Below are positions 1 to 5,811 of a DNA stretch of 9,406 bases, in pieces. Under the pieces are notes generated by a model, which searched no databases, was not told the DNA's origin, and saw only the letters and a list, made by a program, of their open reading frames with translations. Within the stretch, counting starts at the first letter, position 1, and every line of letters starts with the position of its first letter. Made by a program: the position numbers and the translations under genes. This DNA is from Flavobacteriales bacterium UBA5040 (GTDB taxonomy: Bacteria > Bacteroidota > Bacteroidia > Flavobacteriales > Weeksellaceae): contig DIBY01000014.1 in the NCBI GenBank assembly GCA_002415135.1, positions 1 through 9,406 of the forward strand, given 5' to 3'.

Positions 1-20
1 AAAAAGAAACGTTAGTCAGA
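1..20 (+). other. Cassette start core, possibly the right end of a second IS copy
   Basis: GTTAGTCAGA at 11-20 is preceded by an A/G-rich tract. Nearly the same string (A-rich, then CGTTAGTCAGAA) occurs at the right end of the IS110-family element near 8472-8492, differing by a two-base indel in the A tract. It is either the R'-like end of an attC-like site lying upstream of the window or the last bases of another copy of the same IS. The sequence left of position 1 is needed to decide. Confidence 0.4.
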
Positions 21-48
21 ACCTTAAAAACGACATTGCAAAAAGAAA

Positions 49-573
49 ATGACTGAGATTGAAATAAAAAAAGTAACGCTTAGTGACATTGACCAATTAC
101 AAAAAATTGGCAGACAAACTTTCTATGAAACTTTTGCGACAGGGAACACGGAAGAAAATATGACCAAATACTCAGACGAAAGATTTTCTGCTGAGAAATT
201 AACGACTGAACTCAATGACAATAACGCAGAGTTTTATTTTGCAACACTTAACGACAATGTAATTGGTTATCTCAAACTAAACTTTGGACAATCACAAACT
301 GAACTTCAAGACGAAAAAGCACTTGAAATTGAACGAATTTATGTTTTGAAAGACTTTCACGGAAAAAATGTTGGGCAACTACTCTATGACAAAGCAATTG
401 AAGTCGCTAAGGAGAAAAAATCTGACTATGTATGGTTAGGCGTTTGGGAAGAGAACCCGAGAGCAATAAATTTTTACAAGAAAAACGGTTTCGTTGAATT
501 TGACAAACATATTTTCAAATTGGGTAATGACGAGCAGACCGACATAATGATGAAACTAAAACTGAACCATTAA
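49..573 (+). CDS. GNAT-family N-acetyltransferase, PaiA-like
   Basis: This 174-aa protein has the single-domain GNAT fold. Acetyl-CoA-binding motif A is visible around residues 94-113 (IERIYVL, then FHGKNVGQLL, a variant of the Q/R-x-x-G-x-G/A loop). Motif B follows near 128-148 (WLGVWEENPRAINFYKKNGF) and the tail carries GDEQTD-like residues (GNDEQTD, 159-165). Length and the LGVWE...AINFYKKNGF and DEQTD signatures resemble the Bacillus PaiA group, which acetylates polyamines and other amines with acetyl-CoA in the cytoplasm; the substrate here is inferred from family only. The ATG at 49 lies 38 bp after the GTT cassette-start core, the short spacing typical of cassettes. An attC-like palindrome follows 20 bp after the stop. 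No promoter of its own is obvious, so it may depend on readthrough. Confidence 0.88.
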   Translation: MTEIEIKKVTLSDIDQLQKIGRQTFYETFATGNTEENMTKYSDERFSAEKLTTELNDNNAEFYFATLNDNVIGYLKLNFGQSQTELQDEKALEIERIYVLKDFHGKNVGQLLYDKAIEVAKEKKSDYVWLGVWEENPRAINFYKKNGFVEFDKHIFKLGNDEQTDIMMKLKLNH

Positions 574-593
574 TGTGGACGACAAGAAAGGCA

Positions 594-653
594 GCCACTA
601 ATAGCTAAGTTTTCGTTGCGTGCGTAGCACGAACAATGAAAACCCTGTTGAAC
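594..653 (+). other. Short attC-like recombination site
   Basis: A 60-bp imperfect palindrome follows the GNAT gene. The left end CCACTAATAGC leads into arm AAGTTTTCGTTG...CGTGC, a three-base loop GTA, then GCACG...CAATGAAAACCC and the right core GTTGAAC (647-653), which fits the integron consensus GTTRRRY exactly. Arm differences are mostly A/G transitions plus a small bulge. The length matches the shortest known attC sites. Unlike later units, its left end does not pair well with the cassette start at 11-20 (only TTAGT is shared). Confidence 0.55.
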
Positions 654-655
654 GG

Positions 656-675
656 AAGCTTTGGGAGCTTTTTTT
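656..675 (+). terminator. Rho-independent terminator
   Basis: The hairpin AAGCT / TTGGG loop / AGCTT is followed by a run of T residues to 675. It lies just after the attC-like site and can end transcription coming from the GNAT cassette. The stem is short. Confidence 0.5.
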
Positions 676-714
676 AGCATTATGAGTTTATCGAAAAAAA
701 TTTAAAAATACTGA

Positions 715-741
715 AGAGACCTCTAGAATGGTCTCTTTTTT
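715..741 (+). terminator. Orphan rho-independent terminator
   Basis: A perfect 7-bp stem AGAGACC (715-721) / GGTCTCT (730-736) with an 8-nt loop runs into T residues to 741. No gene lies directly upstream on this strand, apart from the GNAT gene 140 bp away beyond another terminator. It may be the tail of a lost gene. Confidence 0.7.
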
Positions 742-829
742 GTAAGCCTGCTGTAGCCTTTTTAAATTGATCTTGACAAAGTTGTGCGAGTAGTGAAGCG
801 ACCAAAAGTTAAGTTTATTATTTTTTGCA

Positions 830-976
830 CTATGGGAATTCGCCTGCCACGATAACATCCGTTTTTCGATGGAAATTTATTCTTATCTCAAAAATAATAA
901 CTTCAAATTCTTCTATTTTAGTACTCCGCAAAGCCTTATTGGGTCTTTTAAAATCATTAATTAGGTCATCAAACAT
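830..976 (-). CDS. Possible small ORF or gene remnant, 48 aa
   Basis: On the minus strand an ATG (complement of 974-976) opens a 48-codon frame ending at a TAG at 830-832. The product begins MFDDLINDFKRPNKALRST and ends FHRKTDVIVAGEFP. It is rich in charged and hydrophobic residues in a protein-like pattern rather than low complexity, but I recognise no family. It is divergent from the NlpE-like lipoprotein gene, with start codons only 23 bp apart. It could be a decayed gene end or chance. It is otherwise the only content of the 742-999 stretch. Confidence 0.25.
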   Translation of the reverse strand: MFDDLINDFKRPNKALRSTKIEEFEVIIFEIRINFHRKTDVIVAGEFP

Positions 977-999
977 TTTAAATTAATCAAAAAAAAATA

Positions 1000-1779
1000 A
1001 TGAACACATTTAAATTTTTAACCGTAGCAGCACTAACCACCATTTTTGTTTCTTGCAGCGACAGTAAATCGACCGTTGAATCTGCAAATAAAGCACAGAC
1101 AAAAACAGAGGCACAGCAGACTAATGATTTTTCTTCAGGAATCTACACGGCAACATTGCCTTGCGCAGATTGTATGGGAATCGAAACCTATATTACCTTT
1201 CAAAAAGACAACAAAGCGGCTAAAAGTACATCGTATTTAGACAGCGACGGTACTTCTGAAAACGAGTATGGTACCTGGACAAAGAATGATGATATTATTG
1301 AAGTATCCATCCCAAATTCGCTCAAAGAATATTATCTGGTAAAACCCAATAAAACTTTGGTCAGATTGGATGCTGATAAGAAAGAAATAAGCGGAGAATT
1401 AGCCAAAAATTATATTTTTAAAGAAGTAAAAGCATTCACGCCCGCTCAATTGAACGGTACCTATAACACCAACGCCAGTGGGAAAGGATACAACCAAATT
1501 CTGGAATTGAAATCTGAAAATGACAGTATTTATTCAGTGAAAATTTCATTTACCGGTGCTGTGAAAGGCTGTACTTTTGAAGGCAAAGGAAAGTTAGTGA
1601 ACAATCAGATTGATATTGATTTAAAAACCATCAATAAAGATTTAAAAGGGACGATGACGATTATATTTAAGGATAAAACAGCTGAAGTATTTACTTCGAA
1701 ATTTGACGATAGATTCGCATTAAATTACTTTTGTGGCGGCGGTGCAAGTTTAGCTGGAGATTATCATAAAAAAAAGTAA
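1000..1779 (+). CDS. NlpE-like N-terminal domain lipoprotein
   Basis: This is a 259-aa lipoprotein. The N-terminus has a hydrophobic signal (residues 3-17) ending in lipobox FVSC with Cys19, so it should be lipidated and anchored in the envelope. After a short polar linker, residues about 46-140 match the NlpE N-terminal domain: LPCADCMGIETYITF carries the characteristic CxxC (C55, C58). In Escherichia coli, NlpE is an outer-membrane lipoprotein tied to copper tolerance and Cpx surface sensing; that role is not shown here. The C-terminal half (about 145-259) has no recognised family, although it contains two further cysteines (KGCTF and FCGGG). The gene is flanked by non-coding stretches and is not framed by matching cassette ends. 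No clear -7 box was found in front of it. Confidence 0.8.
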   Translation: MNTFKFLTVAALTTIFVSCSDSKSTVESANKAQTKTEAQQTNDFSSGIYTATLPCADCMGIETYITFQKDNKAAKSTSYLDSDGTSENEYGTWTKNDDIIEVSIPNSLKEYYLVKPNKTLVRLDADKKEISGELAKNYIFKEVKAFTPAQLNGTYNTNASGKGYNQILELKSENDSIYSVKISFTGAVKGCTFEGKGKLVNNQIDIDLKTINKDLKGTMTIIFKDKTAEVFTSKFDDRFALNYFCGGGASLAGDYHKKK

Positions 1780-1928
1780 TAAAAGTTTTGTAAAAATAGC
1801 TGACCGATAAATAACTTCGGTTGATCGCTGGTAGTTCAAAAAGGTAATCTTTGATGTCTTCCGGGTCTAATTTAGGATTAGTTTATAGTTAAGTCATTCT
1901 ATGCCCGTACTTCAGCAATACTTTTAAC

Positions 1929-1938
1929 GTTGTACGCA
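1929..1938 (+). other. Cassette start core, matched to 3162-3170
   Basis: GTTGTACGCA at this position is the reverse complement of TGCGTACAA at 3162-3170, immediately before the next attC-like palindrome. This defines a 1.3-kb cassette holding the DUF2188 gene pair. The attC-like site expected just upstream (about 1785-1928) is only weakly visible: AAAAGTTTTG near 1785 against GCAATACTTTT before the core. The rest of 1780-1928 shows only small hairpins. Confidence 0.55.
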
Positions 1939-2042
1939 ATTATGCGACAGTATGTCATATGTCAAGTTGTCCTAAATTCAACAATTTGGCAGATAAATCG
2001 ATGAAAATAAACAAAATTCGAGGTGGAATGAAATTTGCATGA

Positions 2043-2081
2043 AATAACCTTAGTGCTAGTTTGGCACCAAAGTTATTTTTT
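2043..2081 (+). terminator. Hairpin with T-run in the leader of the DUF2188 cassette
   Basis: Arms AATAACCTTAGTGC (2043-2056) and GCACCAAAGTTATT (2064-2077) pair with two transition differences and are followed by six T residues. On the + strand this reads as an intrinsic terminator placed 115 bp before the DUF2188 start. Only a 13-codon ATG frame (about 2001-2042) lies between the cassette start and the hairpin. It may shield the cassette from upstream transcription or act as an attenuator. Confidence 0.55.
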
Positions 2082-2118
2082 CGGCTTTTGAAACACCGAA
2101 TTTGATCGTTTGAGTGTG

Positions 2119-2149
2119 CAAAGGTAAAAATATAGAAAGAAAAAGCAAA
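2119..2149 (-). promoter_or_regulatory. Consensus Bacteroidetes promoter on the minus strand
   Basis: Read on the minus strand, TTTG (complement of 2146-2149) is followed by exactly 19 nt and then TACCTTTG (complement of 2119-2126). This is a full match to the Bacteroidetes TTTG-N19-TAnnTTTG promoter. It points left, towards the hairpin at 2043-2081 and the cassette start at 1929, where no convincing minus-strand gene exists. The product could be a small RNA or transcription from a decayed gene. Confidence 0.5.
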
Positions 2150-2196
2150 TTCTGGTGCAATTTTAACATACTTTTAACATTTAAAAAATTGTATTC

Positions 2197-2418
2197 ATGA
2201 AAAAAAATGTACATGTCACGCCAAAAGGAGAAAATTGGCAAATAAAGACTGCAAATAGCAGCAAAGCAAATAAAGTTGTAAATACGCAAAAGGAAGCAAT
2301 TGGTATAGGGAAAAATATTGCTACTAATAACAAATCGGAATTATTAATACATGGAAAAAATGGCCAAATTAGAGCCAAAGATTCTTATGGTAATGACACT
2401 TTTCCACCTAAAGGATAA
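2197..2418 (+). CDS. DUF2188 domain protein
   Basis: This 73-aa protein is a full-length DUF2188 member. It has the N-terminal VHVTPKGENWQIK strand, the central QKEAIGIGKNIA helix, and the hallmark C-terminal segments ELLIHGKNGQIRAKDSYGND and PFPPKG-like ending (TFPPKG). Members are small cytosolic proteins of unknown biochemical function, found widely in bacteria, often alone. Here its stop codon overlaps by one base the start of the following gene (TAATG), so the pair is almost certainly translationally coupled. It is the first gene of the cassette spanning 1929-3242. No plus-strand -7 box is evident in the 115 bp between the upstream hairpin and the ATG. Confidence 0.88.
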   Translation: MKKNVHVTPKGENWQIKTANSSKANKVVNTQKEAIGIGKNIATNNKSELLIHGKNGQIRAKDSYGNDTFPPKG

Positions 2419-3098
2419 TGAGAATGAAGTGTATTATATCGATTAATCAGTATGCAGATTTTATAAAATCTACTGATGCGAAAAAGCAAAGAATTATTAG
2501 GGATCAGAAGAAACCTAATAAATTTAGAATAGCTTATTACCAGCTTGCAAAAGCTAGAATTAGAAAAACATTGACAGATAATGGCCAGCTAAAGCACATA
2601 AATGATGCTTTAGCTAATCTTGCATCAAGAATTCCTAATAACAAAAGGCAAAAAAGCGATAAACACGTTTCTATTGAAGCTTTGGAAAAGTTTTTAAGAT
2701 TAAAAATTCCGAAGGTACTTGAAAATGAAAATATAGAGTTTGTGAATTCAAAACTTTATAAAAATGACATCGATGTTCATGGAGTTTCAATTATTGTTGC
2801 TCCTGAAATTATTTTTAAATTAATAATTGATGGTAACGAAGTATTTGGAGGATTAAAATTACATGTTTCTAAATCCAATTCATTTGATAAGGAACAGCAG
2901 CAAGTAATTGCGTCTGGAATTTGTCATTATTTAGAAAAAAATGTGGCTCTGGACAAGCAAATTGTTTTACCTGAATTTTGTATTTCATTAGATATCTTCG
3001 GTAATGGATTTATTACAAATTCCAATGCAAAAAAAGATGTAATTGAATCTTACAAAAAAGAGTGCCTGGAAATTATTAGAATCTGGGACGCCGCATAA
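2418..3098 (+). CDS. Uncharacterised 226-aa protein coupled to DUF2188
   Basis: I do not recognise a named family. The N-terminal third (about 1-85) is basic and helical (AKKQRIIRDQKKPNKFR, ARIRKTL, NNKRQKSDKH), which suggests nucleic-acid contact. The C-terminal half is alternating strand and helix, with a segment at 120-151 reading DVHGVSIIVAPEIIF, then a turn and GGLKLHVSKS. This strand-P-E/D-strand-G-x-K layout resembles the core of PD-(D/E)xK nucleases (E130, K147), but the usual second acidic residue position is Gly145, so it could be inactive, rearranged or unrelated. The start at 2418 overlaps the DUF2188 stop by one base; an alternative ATG lies two codons in (2424). A strong terminator follows at 3120-3153. 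The pairing suggests the two proteins act together. Confidence 0.7.
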   Translation: MRMKCIISINQYADFIKSTDAKKQRIIRDQKKPNKFRIAYYQLAKARIRKTLTDNGQLKHINDALANLASRIPNNKRQKSDKHVSIEALEKFLRLKIPKVLENENIEFVNSKLYKNDIDVHGVSIIVAPEIIFKLIIDGNEVFGGLKLHVSKSNSFDKEQQQVIASGICHYLEKNVALDKQIVLPEFCISLDIFGNGFITNSNAKKDVIESYKKECLEIIRIWDAA

Positions 3099-3119
3099 AC
3101 TTAATCGACTAGCACTAAT

Positions 3120-3153
3120 AACTGAATTTCATTTCTATGAGATTCAGTTTTTT
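3120..3153 (+). terminator. Terminator of the DUF2188 gene pair
   Basis: Arms AACTGAATTTCAT (3120-3132) and ATGAGATTCAGTT (3137-3149) pair with a single mismatch around a TTCT loop and continue into a T-run. It lies 21 bp after the stop codon and 8 bp before the cassette's end core, so this cassette carries its own transcription stop. Confidence 0.85.
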
Positions 3154-3161
3154 ATTATAAC

Positions 3162-3249
3162 TGCGTACAATAACTAAGCTTTAGCTTCGCTCTGTCCCTT
3201 CGGTCGAGTCGTCTTGTCCGCAAGGACAGAAGATGAAAGCCCGTTGAAC
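3162..3249 (+). other. attC-like recombination site
   Basis: The left core TGCGTACAA-TAAC (3162-3174) pairs with the cassette start at 1929-1938. Arm AAGCTTTAGCTTC (3176-3188) matches GAAGATGAAAGCCC (3229-3242), read in reverse complement, with small differences. Inside is a variable part containing the TGTCC-GCAA-GGACA hairpin. The right core GTTGAAC (3243-3249) is the same as in the site at 594-653 and fits GTTRRRY. Confidence 0.6.
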
Positions 3250-3268
3250 CCTTCGACAGGCTCAGGGT
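3248..3268. repeat. Short GC-rich palindromic repeat
   Basis: ACCCTTCGACAGGCTCAGGG plus a final T reads ACCCT...AGGGT around an 11-nt centre. Nearly identical CCCTTCGACAxGCTCAGGG strings are scattered in many bacterial genomes. It sits directly on the core of the attC-like site. The rest of 3269-3340 holds no convincing gene. Confidence 0.45.
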
Positions 3269-3344
3269 AAACTATAACTCCGGTGGCTTTTCAGCAGTAT
3301 GATGGTCTTCTTATGGGGATGTCGTTTTTAGAATTTAGAGGTAC

Positions 3345-3377
3345 AAAGCAGTTTTTTCAGAAGGACTGCTTTTTTTG
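3345..3377 (+). terminator. Orphan rho-independent terminator
   Basis: The perfect 8-bp stem AAAGCAGT (3345-3352) / ACTGCTTT (3365-3372) runs directly into T residues. No credible gene precedes it; the roughly 100 bp upstream may be the tail of a lost gene. Confidence 0.75.
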
Positions 3378-3500
3378 TGGCGTTTGCCTTATAAGTGGTC
3401 TAAGGACTGAGTTATTAAAAATATACCTCTCCAGAAACATATTAATTACAATTGCGGGAAATAATAGTCGGAAAAAACATATCTTAGTGATTAGAAATAA

Positions 3501-3580
3501 GTCTTACGAATATCAGACATATACCTACCAAATACGTTGTATTTGTCTGACGAAGTAAGACATATAAACAAGTTAGCGGC
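3501..3580 (+). other. attC-like site and start core of the regulator-SMR cassette
   Basis: Arm GTCTTAC...CAGACA (3501-3519) matches TGTCTG...GTAAGAC (3544-3561) around an AT-rich loop, with an internal loop between the two stem segments. The right core GTTAGCGGC (3572-3580) is the exact reverse complement of GCCGCTAAC at 4576-4584. A left core is not clear, which fits the absence of a recognisable cassette in 3250-3500. Confidence 0.6.
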
Positions 3581-3606
3581 AAGCATAAACCAACACCGTA
3601 CAAAGA

Positions 3607-4167
3607 ATGAACCCTCTCATAAAACAACTTAAAAAATACGGAAATCTGACCTCTGAAATCGAAACAGAACTTAACGAAAAAATTAAAAGTCTGATAAAAC
3701 AAAAAGGCGATTTTTTGCTCAAAGAAGGACAAATTGTTTCAAGTTTATTCGTAATTGAAAAAGGGCTTGTTCGTTCGTTTTATAATATCAATGAAAGAGA
3801 AATTAATGTTTGGTTTGGTTTTGAGAGCGGAATTTTAGGTTCAGTAATGCCATTATTTTTTAGCCAACCTTCAATTGAAAACATTCAGTTTTTAGAAGAC
3901 ACCACTTTATATTATATCTCAAGCAATGACCTTGAAAGTTTCTACAAATCATCGCAGGAAATGAATACGATTGGTAGAAAAATGGCAGAAGAATATTGCA
4001 AAATTTTAGAGGAACGTTCTTTTTTATTACAAACACATACCGCAGAACAGCGTTATCATTGGCTTTTGAAAAACCAACCCGAAGCTTTGCAAAGAATTTC
4101 TTTAGGACATATTGCTTCTTATTTGGGTATTTCGCAAGAAACATTGAGCCGTATTAGAAAGAAATAG
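3607..4167 (+). CDS. Crp/Fnr-family transcriptional regulator
   Basis: This 186-aa protein has an N-terminal cyclic-nucleotide-binding-like beta-barrel (about residues 30-115: LLKEGQIVSSLFVIEKGLVRSF is the typical entry strand), a long dimerisation helix (about 117-145) and a C-terminal winged-helix HTH in which QRISLGHIASYLGISQETLS (162-181) supplies the recognition helix. There is no N-terminal cysteine cluster and only one Cys (C131), so it is not an oxygen-sensing Fnr. The canonical cAMP phosphate-binding Arg-Ser motif is not apparent, so the ligand is unknown. It lies in the same cassette as an SMR transporter gene. The 71-bp gap between them holds a perfect 18-bp dyad starting 3 bp after its stop, probably its operator. 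The ATG follows the GTT core by 27 bp. Confidence 0.88.
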   Translation: MNPLIKQLKKYGNLTSEIETELNEKIKSLIKQKGDFLLKEGQIVSSLFVIEKGLVRSFYNINEREINVWFGFESGILGSVMPLFFSQPSIENIQFLEDTTLYYISSNDLESFYKSSQEMNTIGRKMAEEYCKILEERSFLLQTHTAEQRYHWLLKNQPEALQRISLGHIASYLGISQETLSRIRKK

Positions 4168-4170
4168 CGA

Positions 4171-4188
4171 TTTTGACATTTGTCAAAA
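4171..4188. promoter_or_regulatory. Operator dyad for a Crp/Fnr-type regulator
   Basis: TTTTGACATTTGTCAAAA is a perfect inverted repeat with 8-bp arms and a TT centre. It contains TTGAC-N4-GTCAA, the half-site and spacing used by Crp/Fnr-superfamily proteins (the PrfA box TTAACA-N2-TGTTAA has the same geometry). It begins 3 bp after the regulator's stop, and its centre (4179.5) lies about 41 bp before the start site predicted from the -7 box at 4209, the classic class II activator position. Confidence 0.7.
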
Positions 4189-4208
4189 AAAGCACTTTTT
4201 AATTTTTG

Positions 4209-4217
4209 TATCTTTGC
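4209..4217 (+). promoter_or_regulatory. -7 promoter box for the SMR gene
   Basis: TATCTTTGC is an exact match to the Bacteroidetes TAnnTTTG -7 element, 22 bp before the SMR ATG. No TTTG -33 element occurs at the usual 19-nt spacing; that place is taken by the edge of the dyad and an A-tract, as expected for an activator-dependent promoter. Confidence 0.75.
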
Positions 4218-4238
4218 ATCAGTTAAAACAAAAGAACA

Positions 4239-4568
4239 ATGAAATATTTATTTTTATCATTAGCAATCGTACTTGAAGTTGTAGGTTCGAGCTTTATGAA
4301 AGCATCAGACGGTTTTTCAAAATTATTGCCAACAGCGATAACAATTGTGGCATATATTGCTTGCTTTTTCTTTTTATCGCAAGCTTTAAAATCCATTCCT
4401 TTGGGAATAGCTTATGCAATTTGGGGTGGTTTAGGAATTGTCTTGACAGCTATAATTTCGGTTGTGGTATTTAAGCAATCGTTAGACATTCCAGCAATTA
4501 TTGGAATTATTTTAATTGTGACAGGAGTTATCGTAATGAATTTTTTCTCAAAATCAGCAGCACACTAA
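4239..4568 (+). CDS. Small multidrug resistance (SMR) efflux transporter
   Basis: This 109-aa protein has four predicted membrane helices, the normal SMR size. Glu13 in helix 1 (LAIVLEVVGSSFMK) is the membrane-embedded proton and drug-binding residue of the family (E14 in EmrE). Helix 3 carries the signature IPLGIAYAIWGGLGIVLTA with Tyr59 and Trp62. Such proteins work as inner-membrane antiparallel dimers that exchange protons for quaternary ammonium compounds, lipophilic cations or guanidinium. The family contains drug-exporting and guanidinium-exporting subtypes, and the sequence alone does not settle which. It has its own promoter with a probable operator for the neighbouring regulator. 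The attC-like site of the cassette begins 7 bp after the stop. Confidence 0.92.
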   Translation: MKYLFLSLAIVLEVVGSSFMKASDGFSKLLPTAITIVAYIACFFFLSQALKSIPLGIAYAIWGGLGIVLTAIISVVVFKQSLDIPAIIGIILIVTGVIVMNFFSKSAAH

Positions 4569-4575
4569 AATGCCA

Positions 4576-4710
4576 GCCGCTAACAAGGGTTTTGCAATAG
4601 TGGGGCGAAACTGCAAAGTTCAACGGTTGTTCTTCGGTTGAACTTTAGTGCAAAATTGAAGATTTGTGCTTCGATTGCCCCACCATCGCAAAGCCCCGAA
4701 CCGTTATCTG
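4576..4710 (+). other. attC-like recombination site
   Basis: This is a palindrome of about 135 bp. The left core GCCGCTAAC (4576-4584) pairs with the cassette start at 3572-3580. The arm at 4586-4606 and its partner at 4673-4697 agree over 21 bp apart from four differences, all transitions (A/G or T/C). The variable loop holds a perfect 10-bp stem, AAAGTTCAAC (4615-4624) with GTTGAACTTT (4637-4646). The right core GTTATCTG (4703-4710) is the start of the next cassette. Confidence 0.72.
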
Positions 4711-4734
4711 ACATTTTAAAAAATCTCTTTACAG

Positions 4735-5568
4735 ATGAAAAAAATAATTATATTTTTCACTTTTCTATTTTTCACATTCGGATATTGTCAAATAGTTGTC
4801 GGAAAAGTAACTGACAGTCATAAAAATCCGGTCGTCGGTGCAAGAATTGGAATTGAAGATACAGAAACCGGTGTTGTATCTGGCGAGAATGGAAATTTCC
4901 AAATTGATTTCAGCAACACTGATAAAAATACTAAATTAAAAATTTATGTAAGTGGGTTTCTACTTTTCACAACTAAAATTTCGGCCTTTATAAATTCTAA
5001 CCATGAAATTATGTTGACGGAAAAAGTGATAGAAGTTGAGCCTATTGCAATAAATCCAAAAAAATATACAAGTAAGAATTTTGGTACGAAAACAAAATCA
5101 AAAGGAGCATATTGCGGTTACGATTCTAACAATAAAACCAGACTTTTTCGCGAGTACGCAATTCAAATTAAGAACAAAAAACATCTGAAAATAAAAACGA
5201 TAAATATTAACATTGCACACTTTGAGGTTGACGGTCCCGCAGTGTTAATTTTTGACGTACAAGGTTCTAAAAATGGTTTTCCAGATGATTCAAAATCATT
5301 AACAAATGAAGCATTAAAATTAACCGTCAATAAAAAAGATATTATAAATAATAAAGTTTCTCTAGACGTTGCTGACAAAAGCATTTGGACAGATGAAGAT
5401 TTCTTTGTTTTAGTTCGAGTGGAAGAAAATTTAAAAGGCAAACTCTATTTTTCCGGAAACGTTTTTGCCTTTTCTAAGGACACATATTTCAGAAATTATT
5501 ATGGCGAATGGAAAAAATTCTCGACTGGAGAACCATCTATAAATGTGGACGTTCAAATTGAGAGATAA
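4735..5568 (+). CDS. Secreted protein with carboxypeptidase-like regulatory domain
   Basis: This is a 277-aa protein. The first 18 residues form a signal peptide (MKKIIIFFTFLFFTFGYC) with probable cleavage before Gln19, as usual in Bacteroidetes; the sequence before Cys18 does not fit a lipobox. Residues about 19-95 are a CarboxypepD_reg-like beta-sandwich (IVVGKVTDSHKNPVVGARI, then GVVSGENGNFQIDF), the domain also found at the front of SusC/TonB-dependent receptors and many secreted proteins of this phylum. The remaining 180 residues look beta-rich (ININIAHFEVDGPAVLIFDV) and I do not recognise them. Full-length hypothetical proteins with this layout are common in flavobacteria; function is unknown. 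It is the only gene of its cassette: the ATG is 32 bp after the GTT core and the attC-like site starts 7 bp after the stop. Confidence 0.8.
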   Translation: MKKIIIFFTFLFFTFGYCQIVVGKVTDSHKNPVVGARIGIEDTETGVVSGENGNFQIDFSNTDKNTKLKIYVSGFLLFTTKISAFINSNHEIMLTEKVIEVEPIAINPKKYTSKNFGTKTKSKGAYCGYDSNNKTRLFREYAIQIKNKKHLKIKTININIAHFEVDGPAVLIFDVQGSKNGFPDDSKSLTNEALKLTVNKKDIINNKVSLDVADKSIWTDEDFFVLVRVEENLKGKLYFSGNVFAFSKDTYFRNYYGEWKKFSTGEPSINVDVQIER

Positions 5569-5575
5569 AAAACGA

Positions 5576-5707
5576 CAGATAACAAGTTATTTCTACAAGT
5601 GGGTATGAAGTTTTCAATCGAAGATTTTAGCGATTAATTAAGTTTCTTGCAAGTAGAAAGTTTTCGTATTTGTAGCCCGCCTGCAGAAATACCCAACCGT
5701 TGGGCGC
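5576..5707 (+). other. attC-like recombination site
   Basis: The left core CAGATAAC (5576-5583) is the exact reverse complement of the cassette start GTTATCTG at 4703-4710. Arm TATTTCTACAAGTGGGT (5588-5604) pairs with GCCCGCCTGCAGAAATA (5675-5691) apart from four transitions, with an AT-rich variable part between. The right core GTTGGGCGC (5699-5707) fits GTTRRRY and opens the EamA cassette. Confidence 0.75.
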
Positions 5708-5811
5708 AATTTAAAAAACCAATGAAAGTCAATGAAAAAAAAACTTGATTGAATGATTATATACAAATCGAAAGATTAAATTTGTCGAATTAAAAAAAAT
5801 ATAGACACTTT

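Noticed and set aside
1046..1240. 64-codon + strand frame inside the NlpE-like gene
   Set aside because: It is an out-of-frame shadow of a lipoprotein gene with a clear lipobox and CxxC motif.
1780..1880. Minus-strand coding fragment
   Set aside because: About 30 codons read well (PEDIKDYLFELPAINRSY), but stops precede it and no family is recognised; too little to annotate.
1785..1928. Full attC-like site before the 1929 core
   Set aside because: Only about 12 of 18 arm positions agree, with transversions, so it is not supported to the standard of the other sites.
2056..2378. Two minus-strand frames opposite the DUF2188 gene
   Set aside because: They are antisense to a well-recognised gene and its leader, with phenylalanine- and leucine-rich low-complexity products typical of shadows of A-rich DNA.
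3283..3558. GTG-initiated 91-codon + strand frame
   Set aside because: It runs through a strong terminator (3345-3377) and into the arms of the attC-like site, its composition is not protein-like, and it has no recognised similarity.
4612..4660. 10-bp hairpin considered as a terminator for the SMR gene
   Set aside because: It has no T-run after it and lies inside the arms of the attC-like palindrome, so it is better read as that site's variable terminal stem.
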